Assembly: GCF_963966145.1 (NCBI RefSeq)
Contig: NC_091048.1
Coordinates: forward strand, 1,426,001 to 1,490,000
Direction of reading: 5' to 3'
Source of the DNA: Tenebrio molitor
Taxonomy: Eukaryota; Arthropoda; Insecta; Coleoptera; Tenebrionidae
DNA length: 64,000 nt
The notes under the pieces are model-generated. The model was given only the letters and a program-made list of their open reading frames with translations. It had not been told where the DNA came from and did not search any database. The stretch's first letter is position 1. Each line of letters opens with the position of its first letter. Below are positions 1 through 12,900 of this stretch, one piece after another. Position numbers and translations under genes: made by a program.

Positions 1-91
1 GCACTGGACTATTACTTGATAGTAATATCCGTAATAGTGTATGTACTCCGGCAAAATTGCCGTGCCGCCGGGTCGCGGAGGGATAGTGCAC
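1..91 (+). repeat. 3' tail of a 5'-truncated R2-like non-LTR element, copy 1
   Basis: These bases match, with few differences, the 3' untranslated tail following the coding part of the copy at 40394-41615, and in reverse complement the tails at 50620-50710 and 51515-51605. The shared block runs from a GCACTG start through a small palindrome around ACTATTACTTGATAGTAATA to a GC-rich end (CCGCCGGGT). The coding part of this copy is absent or lies left of the window edge. Confidence 0.8.
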
Positions 92-822
92 CAGTGTTTT
101 TTGTTTAATTGTTCTACAGTTACTGTAATTAATTAGAATATACTTACTGTTAAAATTGCGATTAAAAATATTAGACTAGTTCTTTTGAGGATTAAGACTT
201 AAGTGTGTCATTTTTATTTATTTGATGGGGACAATTAATTATAATCCATAGTTTCAAATAATTAAATTTGATGGGAATGATTGATAATGATTATCAACCT
301 GGGAAAAATTCCCGGAGATGGGGTACGAAAAGGCGTCTACATCCTGTCGGATGATTGCCCAACACGAAATAGGATTTGTTGCCGGGACGACGCGGCTCAT
401 CCCCAGGAGTCACCACCTGACAGGAGGATTACAAATTCCAATTAAATCAGTCGTCGAGGTCCCTCCATCCATTACCCGGTCGAAAGGAAACGGCCGGTTT
501 ATTTCAATTGACCTCCGTGATTAAATCAATTAACCGCCGTTGTAAATAAACGTCTGCTTATCGTAAATTCCTCGGAGCGACTGCTTAATGAGGTCCGAAA
601 GAAGAGAAAATTTCGTAGTGAGTCAGTCGGTGCGGCGTCGGGACGCCGCCGAAAATAGCACAAAAGCCCGAGCACTGTGCGGTGCGCGCTCGCAAATTTT
701 CTGCCAGTGCAAAATTCCACGCGAAATTTACACAATTAGAGTCAATTTGTCCATAATTTATGGATGTAAGAGCGCAGAGTGGCACGCCGACCCCTTAACT
801 CATCCAGTTTTCTCTTTTCCAG
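92..822. other. Non-coding: Phactr intron or upstream flank
   Basis: No exon is supported here. The stretch ends in a pyrimidine tract and AG at 821-822, which is the acceptor of the first visible Phactr exon. The open frames at 318-524 and 588-1022 have no family resemblance and, for the second, simply read through the exon below. Confidence 0.6.
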
Positions 823-984
823 CAAAAAAGCAGAACGGTTCTGCGTTCAGGACGAACAGTCTGGGCAGCGGGACGAGGACGCCGCCGCTGGAAAGGAAGA
901 GCAAGTTCTCGATAGGGAAACTGCTGAGGCCGTGGAAATGGAAAAGGAAAAAGAAATCCGACAAACTGGAAGCCGTCTCGCGGA
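823..984 (+). CDS. Phactr: Phactr exon: basic NLS-like region
   Basis: The acceptor is a pyrimidine tract plus AG at 821-822 and the donor is GTGAGT at 985. The frame enters at phase 1 and leaves at phase 1. The peptide contains TRTPPLERKSKFSIG followed by LLRPWKWKRKKKSDK, which corresponds to the conserved N-terminal block of Phactr proteins (RSKF, PWKW, basic run). In vertebrate family members this basic run acts in actin-regulated nuclear import. Exons upstream of this one are not visible. Confidence 0.9.
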
Positions 985-3900
985 GTGAGTACACAACAAA
1001 ACCGCAAACGCGATCAATTTGATTTTTCCGCGTCTTTTCCAGCGCTGGAAAGGAAGATATCAGTCCGAGCCAATAGGGACGAGCTGGTCCAGAAAGGCAT
1101 CCTTCTGCCAGAGAGCCCTTTAACTCCACCCATATCCGAGCCAGGTGAGTCGCGTTAGCGTTCGCTGCATTACCGGCAGCGCCGCAACGCCATCTGCCGG
1201 TCAGGGTTCTGTACCGTGTCGGTTCCAGGTGAAACCGTTCCGTCGCCATACCCTCCGAGCGGGTTTCAGCAAGTCGCAGAGAAACAGATGCCCCAAGGAC
1301 CACCGCCCGCCTACCCCACGATACCCCAGATGCAGCACATGCCCATCAATCCGGCGCTGCTGCAGCAACAACTCCTACAAAATCCTCACTTCGCCCAAGC
1401 GAACGCCAATAATAATCTTACCGGTATGTATGACGCTTCTTGAATTCGCCGCCCGAAAAGGCGTGCAGGAATCTGTAACGTTCAGACTGGAAAACTGTCG
1501 AAATGTGTTCTAGAGACAAAGATTCAGACTGTCCAATATAGCAAAATGTTATTATTATTATTACTAAATACATAGATATAAACTTGGAACAATTTGGTGC
1601 AAACAAACGAATATATTATTATATAACAAAGTAGATTACTTTTGATAAACGTGTGTTTACAAATGTAGATATTAAACACAATCCACAATTATTTACAAAG
1701 AATCTACAATACTGTATCATATCAGTTTGTTGAGAAAAACAAGAAGCATTTTAATCATATGCAAATATAAATGTTTCTAAACAAGCTGTACTAGAAACGT
1801 AATTTAAATCTGTTCGACGATAAAAATGTAATAAGAAACACGCGTAATTGTCTATTCATTATTATTATTTGTAAATCAAGCATCAGAATTGTCGTTAAAA
1901 TGTAAATAGGCATTTTTTACAGCTTGGAATAAAGTTCTTTACTTTAGAATTTGGGCAGCTTTACTTCACATTTTCCTATATTCGCACAAATTTTGCTCAA
2001 CTTGCCACAGATATAAAGAAATAGTAATATGGTAATAGTAGATTACGTTACGAGTTCAGAAAAGTGGAATTTTACTAGACGAGTATGGCAAGTACGAGCG
2101 TTAGCGAGTACTTAAATGCAATACGAGTCCATTTAAATCACTTTTCTGACAAGGAGCGTAGGTATACTATTTTTTCGCATTTTAAGAATATTAAAATTTG
2201 TTCTTAAAAAAGTTTTGCGAATAATTTGAAAAATCTTGGTAGATTTTCATTAACATTAATTAAGGTTGCTATAACCTGACAAAAATTATTCATAACAGCA
2301 TCATTTTTTGAAAACGAATTTCAAAATTACGGATTTGAAAGGCGAAAATAGCGCGGAAAATAACTCAACAGATATTTGTAATGCTGCCCGAGAAGCTTCG
2401 TCAAGTTTGCTCCCTGTAAAATCCAAGCAAATATACAAAAAACACAAAATGGTTGGTTGCTATGCTGTAAAGTGACCTATTACTGTACGATTTTGAGTAC
2501 AGTAATATAGTTGATTAGTGATTACTGATTACTGTATAAAATGCAAAAAAAAAATAATTGTAAGGAATTTTAAACGTGTAAGTAATTATGCAAAGACAGT
2601 AGAAAATTAATGCCATCTAATTCGTATTTTCAGTTTTTTTTATATCTTTTTTCGTAATTTTATTGTATAGATCAATCAGGTAGCAAAAATTTACGCATGC
2701 AACTTGTGTATAAAGTACTTCTTTTACTCGTCAGATTACAACGCTCACTGCACTCGTACGTGTACAGTTCCCACTTGTAGAAAATTAGTGCCTTATATTC
2801 AGATTTCATAAATAACTATTTTATCAGTCAGACAGTATAGATAGGAAAGATAAACGTTTCTTATTATTCCTTTCCCGCATCAAAAGGATTTCGAAATTGT
2901 TGTCGTTAATTTTTGATCATTTTAATATAAAATCTCTTTGTGGTTATTCCACTTCAGTGTTGAAGAAAAAATAAATTAACAATCAATATTTCTGTGTCTT
3001 TCGTTTTGACCTCGTTTAGAGCTGTACATTTTTTTGGATATTCTCTGTCGACGTCTGAAACTCGACAGTTACACTTACTTCCATCAGAAGGAAATTGGAT
3101 TCACCCTTTTTATTTTTTATTTACATAAATGCAAAGGTCTGATTGTTTTTCTGCCACACAAAAATTTTCCAGTTTGTTGTAATTCAATCTCTATAACGCA
3201 TAATATCTATTTTTATTGCAACATATTGAAGAAAAACCAATTCTAAACCGTTTTTGCGGTCCATATGACCAGAGATAATTCTTGACTTTTTTATTATTAA
3301 TTAAAGTAGTTCGACATCCACTTTCGTTAAATATTTAATTTGACCAAGTTATACTCTCTAAAATGGACCAGGCATAATCCGTTGGACTAAGATCCAGCGG
3401 GAACGGTGGACATTTCACTCTCCTAATGAAGTCAGGAAAGTGATGACCCACCCACTTGAGCCTAATAAAAAAAGAGTTATTTCTGGTCACGCTGTATATT
3501 TTGTACTGTTTTGCTGGAACTCCGTGGCCCTCGTCCAACATCTTCGCGCTCGTTGCAAGTACGAAACATTAAATTTTTGGCAGCGTTGCAGGAGTAATAT
3601 TAATAATGCAGGAAGCATTCGTATCCGCACATCGACGATTTTTCACGTGTTCTTGTTATTTTCGTTCAGGGTTATGTTTTCTTTCTTTATATAAATTGGC
3701 GTAATTAAATCGTGCGAATTAATTTTAAATGAGGACTCGACACAAGAAAAATTTCTTTCTATTAAGGTGTTGAGGAAATTAATTAATTAATGAATGCGAC
3801 GTTGTTAGCATCGAGGGAAACGCAATGAATAATTGAGACTTGTTTATGGTCACGGTGGGTATCTATTGATTCATCGTAAAAACGCAATAAATATAAGGGG

Positions 3901-6900
3901 TCATTGCTGTAGTAATTCGGTTCGATTATTTTTTTATATTGTTGATTGTATTTCCTCGTCGCTTTCTTCCGGATAACTTCACATAAAACGTTTTATTGTT
4001 GTGACATTTTCTAAAATAGAAATGTAATCGAACCGTTGAGAACGTCATGTGTACCAATACTAAAAATGTGAAGGAATAGACGAGGAAAAAGGAAGCGTTG
4101 ACGTTACTCTAGGTCGAATCTGTCCCAAAGAAAAAGGGTAAAAGTCGTTTCCCTCTTAACATTTATCAGCAGAATTCAGTTTCTTTTGGTCGAAATAAGT
4201 TTTCACGTTGTTTGGAAACTCATTCACTTTTTCAGATACACGGCGAGAGTTCCGAGGTTAACTCTTATAAAAAGTTTGTTTTTTATTATCAAAAACGAAT
4301 GAAAAGTTTCAAATTTATTTAATTCGAACGGTTCGGTGATTTCAAACGTTGGTGGCATCGATAAGAAACAAGGAAAGTGTGAGCATTTTTTTGTTGAAAA
4401 ATGTATTAAAGAATTATGATTGTATCAAGAGAGATTATTTATTATGGACGTTTCAGCCAGTTGTACTGATATGAAAAAAGGTATTTACAATTGTATTGAT
4501 AAACTGATCATTACTAAGAAGTTTGATTTAAATCCTTTCATAAGAAATTGGAAAAGTACCTACTTAAGTACGATTAAGTAAGTGTTACTTAATCTATTGT
4601 ATTATGATATTTAAAAAATTAATCCCAAAATTCTATACATATTTTTAAATGTGTTATAATCTTCAAACTAGTTATTTTGGCAGTATTTAATGGAAAATGA
4701 ACATTTCATACACAACTAATGCAAAAAATGGAATTGCCAAAGTAGTGCTTTTTTTGAAAAGAATTCTCAAAAAATATAAACGAGCAGTGGAGGTTTCAAC
4801 TTCATCAGAGAGGAAATAAATGCTTTTCAATGTATTTTTTTTCGGTAAATCCCAAAATGTTTTGTGCTCCGCTGAAAATTTCTTAAATTCAAAAAATTGA
4901 TTTTCGTAAAAAGTATTGTTTTAAAAGTATCGGGTGTTCATTTAAATTTCCGGTCAAAGTTGGCGTTGAAAAGTCGATTGTGAACGCACTATGGATTACA
5001 GATCAGCTGTTTAAATCTTACCGTTGTTTGTGTTTTTACACGAGTGGTGCGTTCACAATCGACTCTTGAACGCCAACTTTGACCGGAAATTTAAATGAAC
5101 ACCCGATATAAAAAGAAAGAAATTTTCCAAATCTGCATCAGATGGTGGCTCGTCTTAGAAAGGGAGGTAGCACTACAACTAACGCTGTACTCTCTCTCAT
5201 TGGGTTAATTGAAAGTTTTTTGCTTTTGGACCAATTGAAATTTGAATTGCCAGTTGAAACACAACTCTTTTTTTTTTTTTTTGAATCTCAACTCCAACTG
5301 CATCGACTCCATCAATCGAAAACCATAATCGACCATAAAATTCCCATTTTTAGCCACACCAGACATCGTTAATTCTTAATTACGTCTGTACATTGCACCC
5401 GTCAACAAAATCATTGCCCCACTTCTGTCGTTTGTTCAGTGCATGCCACCGCGTTATCAACATGCCTCCATTACAATCCGAATGCCGGCATTATCATTTA
5501 CTTATCCGTTTCTGGAAATTGATTATTAATGTTGGAAACAAATTACACCTCGCCCACCTGTAGTACACTATGAAATTCCGATTTGGTGAATCATTTGTAT
5601 CCGCTTTCCCGGTTATTAAACGGCGATTAGTCCGAACAAGGAATGCAAATCTAGATGTTTTGTTTTTCAATTGTAAAAATTTCCCAGCGACGTTGCCACA
5701 TGATTGATGACATAACAACGTTTCGCGAGATTACATTAAAAACGTGTTATCTCGTCTCGGATATCAGGTGTAGTTGGTGTCGTTGCGGTCTATTCGTATT
5801 AAAATGTCGTTTTTCCCAGCAGTTTCGCCGTTTTATTCTGCCGGGGCTTGATGGGTTTTGAATATTTCAGGTGGCGGCGGGGGCGGCTTTTGCAGACAAG
5901 AAAAAAAATTTTGGGCGAATTATTTTCCGATTAAAACAGAGCAAAGTACTTATTGAGGAGTCGTCTGGAAGATTAGATTCGTTTTTAAATTTCCTACAAG
6001 TTTTCCAAATTCATCGATTAAAATTCTTAAATTTTTCTTTCCACTAATTACCCTTCTCCTTTGCTGAAATCCGTCTTCCAAAGATATTTTGTTGGCAACA
6101 CTCACTTCTACATTCCACATTTATTGTAGGATTCTGTGCCAAACCAGAAGTTACAGTTTTTTTCGGCAACCTGTCATATTATTTTTTATCAAATGAGAAT
6201 TTGCTATTCCAATCGCGTCTTCTCGCTTTTTCCAATTTATTCATCGAGCCAGCATAAGCTCGATTGTGGATTTTATCTGGTGGTACTGGCGGCAAAAGTG
6301 TGATAGGATGTGGGAGTGTGGTAGGTTGTCTGGAAACTAATTTCGTTCCATTAACCATGAGAGAGGACACGTATCGTGGAATTAGAATGAAAGCCTTTGA
6401 CTAATTGTGGGTCGATTTACAGCTGTTCCGTTAAAACGAATCCAATTACATGTCTTCCGTCTTTGTTATTTGATGTTTATTTTGATCACGTAACACCAGT
6501 ATCTTCTTTCCAACGGTAAAGGGACGTCATAAAATACCAGTTGGGTCTTTATTGGGAATACGCTTCGATTCATAGCGACGAAATTAATTGCATGCCGTAA
6601 GCTTCACGGTAATTTATTTGTTCTACTTCGGTTGTTTAACTAGTGCGGTAAGGCTCTCAAGAAGTGTGATTTACCTGTCTTTTGCTGACGACGTGCTTTT
6701 GTCGCGCAACGAGAAAAGTAAATTGTTTAAAAAAGGAGGAAAGAATTAGAACTATGTATATAATCTGTACTAAGGAAAGCACTGTTGCATATATAACTTT
6801 TTTCCAAAAAATATTCCTAGATTTTTTTGTTCATCTAATATAGCTACAAGAAAATCACCACTGAAGGTTTACTGTGTACATCTTTGGAAAGTTTTATTAA

Positions 6901-9900
6901 AGGAAGTTTACAGTTCTGAAGGATTTCCGGTAGAAAAGGTAGAGAGTTCACCGGTGTAGTAATTAACTTCCAAATTTTTTTTTCTATTCTTCACAGTGCC
7001 AGATAAAATCCGGTAGAAAACACAGGAGATATTTAATAATGAAATTACAAGAAAATTATTAAATAGTCAAAAAATGTTTAAAGCAAATCCTATTTGTTTT
7101 GATACATTTCATTCATTAATTTTTCTACTGAAAATTTCTTCGGAGTCTTATTATTATCTGAAAAACGGTGGACATACACAGGTATGAATATCGGGCGTTC
7201 ATTTAAATTTCGCCTCAGTTTTCGTACGGTAGGTATTTTCCAGCGCTCCAACTAACCAGGCACTCGGCTTCACCTCGTGCCTGAAACCTAGTTGTCGCGC
7301 TGGAAAATACACCTACCCTACTCCAATGTATAACAATGATCTAAAATTTTGTTACTCCACTTCAGACACACGTTTTACTCTTGAAAATACAATATTTCAA
7401 AATTTCTATCCAGTTACGACAAAGCTTGTCGTTGAACATTTCATTTCAAGACTCGGTCGCATTTTTTGTCATGAAAAGCGAATCATTTAGATTTTCATTT
7501 CACGGCCGGGCGGCCCTTCACATATTTCGGTCACGTTTCCCGCAAAAAAGCGGCTTTTCGCGATTCGCACATGCGGATTTTCCGCAGCGCAGCTTCGAAT
7601 CGCCCGCCTCCACTTCCGGCCCCTCCGATTAGAATTCCGTCCGGCCGCACCAGAACGGCACCATAGGTCAGTGCTAGTCTTCCTGCTGCGAAAATTCCAC
7701 CATGGCGCGCTCACTGTGTGCTCTTCGTTCACCTTGAAAAACCGTTTCCACATTACGCAAGTTTGGTACGAGGAAAGGAAACGGGGACGTAGACGCCAGG
7801 CGCCGCCGAGCGCCGTCTCACTCATTCGGCCGTTAGACTCTGACGGGGGCGGTTCGCGTCCTCCTCGTCGGCGATTTTTCACCATTCTCTACGGTCAGTG
7901 TTTGCATCCGTCGTCCGGGATGTGTCTGTGGTGAGAGCGGGTTGGTGTTGTGTATGTGGCGGCGCTCATGCCCCGTTAACCCCCGCGAGGGGCGCAGCTC
8001 CGGACCTGAGAGGGTGGCGCGGCTGCGGCGGGGCCGCCTGACTATCGATGATGGGCTACATCATGGGCTGTACTTGCTTTAAAGGTAACCGACGGGATTT
8101 TTTCCAGATTTTACCGCAGGTGCGACGAGGGAAATTGTTATTCGATTTTCTTGTGCGACCTGGTTATAAACGTTTTGTTTTTCTGTTTTGTACACCAGGT
8201 ATCGCCGACGCTATCGTGGACTATATCGTCAGGTATACCTGCTTTAAAGGTATGATTTTGAACGTTGGAGTTGTACCCTTGCGTGCACCACCCCACTAAC
8301 CCGACGCCGTCGGTAATGGACGGATGTGGTTTTGTACAGTGTGACTAATTTCTTGTCCGAAATCCTGATCGTAGACAAGTTTGTATAGCCCGGCGCATCC
8401 ACCATTTTTACCCGCGTTGTTTTTGACCCATTGAACCTGCTTAACAACTACAACCTCTTCGCCACTTCAATTTGTTTAGCTTATAGCTCCGGTCCTGATT
8501 GTCGATGAACCCGGCGCATCCACCAGTTTCCTTCCAGAACAATAATTCTTTTTTACGAGCGGAACCGCTCGCACAGCAACAAATGCCGACTATTGATTTT
8601 CCAAAATGCACAATTTCTTTTTTTGGCCAATCGGCCCAGCGAACTGCCAAGCTAAGCGGAAAAAGAAGGGAAAAGCTTTTATTTCTTCAACGCGCCGCGC
8701 TAATGACTCAATAATCTCTGAGGAAGTTTAGAGACTTTTCGAGAAAACAACGCGTGCAACATTTTGCGAATTGTTTTGCATATCTTTATTAATTCGAACG
8801 TCCTTTTTGCTTCACCACGTTCTTATAAAAGTGCTTCGCATGTCTTGGCGAAATTTAATTTAGCATCGCACGCGACCGTTCAAATTCATATTTAAAGAAA
8901 AAAATTATCGGCGAAGATGGATTAGGTAATTCTAGAACAGTTACTAATGTTTTCTCCGGTTGCAGTTTGTCGATAAAAAGGAGAGTTGACGTTATTGATT
9001 TGACGGCATCAATGCTTCAGAAGTTGTCGTAGTGGTTAATAATATGTTGTCAGAGGTATTGGCTACCAAATATCGTGGTGAATAATGTAGTGTGGCAATT
9101 ATTTTATTTTAAAATGTCAAATGTCGATGATCGCGAGACGAAAATGAAATGAAAATTTTATTGTCATTAGGGTAAAACGTTGTTTTTTCCTTGGCAAAAG
9201 AAAATATAACGAGCCGTAGTGAAACGCCAAAGCAGTCAGCGTAGAAGAGATCAAACGATAAATGTGCCAACGCAAAAATGACAAAGGGGCGTCAAAGAGA
9301 AGAGCGAATGGTAAAAAACGGTTCAAGCCAATTTGTTTATTTAGCTTTTATGTAATTGTTAATTGACCTTTTGTTTTTTTAACTCAAGGCGTACATTCTC
9401 GGAGAGACATGTTTTTATTTCATTTCAAAACGAATTGCCAAGGATGTTAAGAATATTCCTGTGTTATGAATTTGACGATCAAAAACATGCAGAATATTTA
9501 TTGCTGGGAAGAAGTTTTTATTGTCCGCGAGCTGAATCGTGCAAAAAGCAAAAGTAAAAACAGAATAAATGTTTTCAGTAAAATGTATGTGATATATTTC
9601 TATTATTTGTTCAATGAAGAAAGGAAGAACTGGCATCAGAGAAATCTTATTTCAAATGGAGCTAAAAATGTATCTGATGAAGGTACTAACTAATTCTGTG
9701 TGAAAAGTTGCTGCGCATGAGGTGAAAATCTTTGGGAAAATTTTTCTGCTGATTGTTTTTATAATTCCTTAAAAATGGGTTATAACAATCTCGAACTATC
9801 AATAAAGATGTTTTTCAACAAAATAGAATACATATTTGCAAAAATCTGAAAAATACTTTTTTTAAAAGGACCAGCTTTGGAGTTTCATTTTCTCTCGTAA

Positions 9901-12900
9901 GAAGGTTCCACACTATGGAAAAATTGCAAATTGCAGTTCCCGTCTTTTTTTTTTTTTTTTTAAACCAACTGTATAAGTGTTTAAGAGGCCGATTTCAAGT
10001 TGACTTGCGACGGTCGCACTTGTTGTCATGGTAACGGCTCAAGAAAGAAAGATGACGCATATTGGTAATTAATGTGTAGGACAAGGATAGCTCCACATTT
10101 GCGCTGCACCACCTATTTGCCACCATGACTTGAAATCGGCCCCTTAGATGGCGTTTTATCCACGCAAGAATGTTTAAACGCGAGACGATAGTCGAGCGTT
10201 TAATTTTCTTAAATGGATAAAACGCGACTAAAACACGAATGCAATATGTACAACGTTTTATCCACAATCACACTCATTTAGAATCAGAATCGCTGCAATT
10301 TCATCTGATTTTATCAAAAAATGGTTTGACATTTCGCTCTGACTGTCACCTCAAAAATCATTGAAATTAATAAAAAAAATATCCGCAGGTGTTGAATAGT
10401 TGCTATTTATTTTCGATTGTTTATCGACTCCATTTGTAAAAATTTGTGAAGTTGTCGAAAAATGCAAGAAAGTTATTCTGTTCCTGAAATAATCCTTAAG
10501 GAAGCTGAAGAAGCAACTCTCCAATTATTGCCTGCGAAGTCCAGGCAACATTATGAAAAAGTATTTTCTGAATTTAATGAATGGAAAGAAAAACGGGGGG
10601 TAAAGACAATAAATGAGGAAGTGATTAATTTAAGATTGTATTTTTCATTATCCCACTAGTGGAATAAAGTAATTTCATTATTCTACTAGTGGATAAAGTG
10701 GTACTTTTGACGGTTCATAAGTGTGGATAAAACTTCAATTATAAGGTGATTGTAGATAATAGTTATTTATTATAAAAGACGATAAAATTGTACTTTATCT
10801 TTGAGAGCGTTTTATAGCGTCGAGACGCTAATTACGCTCGAGAAGATAATGAGATTTTATCGTCGTGTGTAATACAACATTTTTTTCTATAGTAGGACTT
10901 CAAGTTCAAGGGAAAAATAAAATTTCAAAGAAAATTACAATTTTTAAGTTAAAACATTTTATCTACACTTGCTGTTAAAGTATTACTTTATCTACCGTTG
11001 CGGTTAAAGTGCTACTTTATCCACCCTTGCGGTTAAAGTTTATCTACTCAGAAGAGTTGATAAAAAAATAGTTTAACATCTGCTATAAAAAAAAACTTTG
11101 ATTGTGTGTATTTATTAAAGAAAATCTCCAGATTCGTCTAAATTCGAAAAAGATTAAGTGTGTGGTCGTAGTACCAGAATACAGATGAGCGCAACTCCCA
11201 AAGGATCAATTAAGATTTTAAACAAATCGAAATAAAAGTGCGAAATTATTCTACAACAGATATAAATTTTACAGGTTCTCTCAAGTATGTACTTATCTTA
11301 CAACTGTGGAGGTTCGATTTTAGCCTCGCCCTTTGATTAATGCCTGGACGTAGCCCCAGCATGTTGATTAAGAAACTTTATAATTTAATATCTACAGTGT
11401 TTTTGTAGAATTAAATTTCATCAGTGAAATTTTATCGATTTTGCCGTACAATACCGCAATTTTTTAGTAACCTATTTATCTCTCAACAAACTAGCGTTAA
11501 CACGGCACGTGGGGGTTGCAACGAGTCCCATCGATTTTATGTTTCGTTTCGTGTCATACCACTTCCCGACAGTATAAATAGCTCTGTTATTAATTTCAAA
11601 TGGATATCTCCACAAATAAGACATGTTCCTCTTTGTGATCAACCTAGCCGCCCCACTCTACCTTCCGCGTTTTCCACCCCCGATACGGCGAAAATTGAAA
11701 CTAACGCGACTCACCCGCGGGACACTCTACCCAAATCTGGAATCAAAAGTGCTGCAGGTGGATACACAGCCGCCACCTCCTCGGTGTCTTCTGATCGATA
11801 GCAGCTTCGCATCCACCAAAACTCGCTCAAAACACTCGACGCAAGAACCCTTCACGTTAAACAGTTAAAAGTCGAACGATCCACCGGAAGAGTGATGAAT
11901 TGCGCGGAGCGGAAACGGTGCTCCCGGAGCGGCTGCTTTTGTTTCAAATTTGATCGGGATTGGCTTGATGATCCGGTAATTTCGTACGATGGAGAGATAA
12001 TGGTGGTCGTTATATAATACGTCTTTTGGTAAGGTAAAACGGTCGTAAATCTACGCGACGGGGAAATACGAAGCGGGGTTGATTTTTTTTTTCAGACGAT
12101 CGATTTGTACGGCTCAATGTTTGCCCTGTCAGGAACTCCGAACTGAGATTACTTTGTTTTGCATTAATCACGTCGTAACTTGTGCATGTTGACTTGCAAT
12201 AAGTTATTGTGCAATGTGAGCGGTGTCATGTGACACCCGACCGCGTTGCCTGTCATTATGGTCGATTATTGATTACGAATTTGTATATCAATTAATATTT
12301 AATAGGGAGGATAACGCTGGCATAATTAATCAATTTTCTTATTAATTAATTCTCCACCAAAGGAAACAGGTGGTTAGAGCTATTACGTGTGGGTAATTAC
12401 AGGTAGGTTGGTAACTGTCCTGTCAAAATTAATGAACTTGCTTTTTTTAATTACGAACATCCTCCACCACGGAAACCTTCACAAAACTATTTTTATAAAA
12501 GTTTCTGATATACAAAGATTTTTTTTAATTTAAAACACTTGCACTGAACAATAGTAGATTACATTACGAGTTCAGAAAAGTATACTTTACGAGTATGGCA
12601 AGTTTAAGTACGAGCGGTAGCGAGCACTTAAATGCCATACGAGGAGCGTATACTATTTTTTTTTGCATTTTAAGAATATTAAAATTTGTTCGTAAAAAAG
12701 TTGAGGTCGGGATCTGTAACTTTTTCGGATTTAACAAACTGTACTCTTGATGTAAAATAAATATTTATTAATGGTTGGTTGCTATGCTGTAAAGTGACCC
12801 ATTACTGTACTCAAAATCGTACAGTAATATAGTTCATTACTGTATAAAATGCAAAAAAAAATATTTATCAAGCATTCTCCATTTTTTATGTAGTTGCTGT

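Noticed and set aside
7487..7885. 132-codon minus-strand open frame
   Set aside because: It lies in the CpG-rich block, is rich in R and G from base composition, and has no recognisable motif or splice context.
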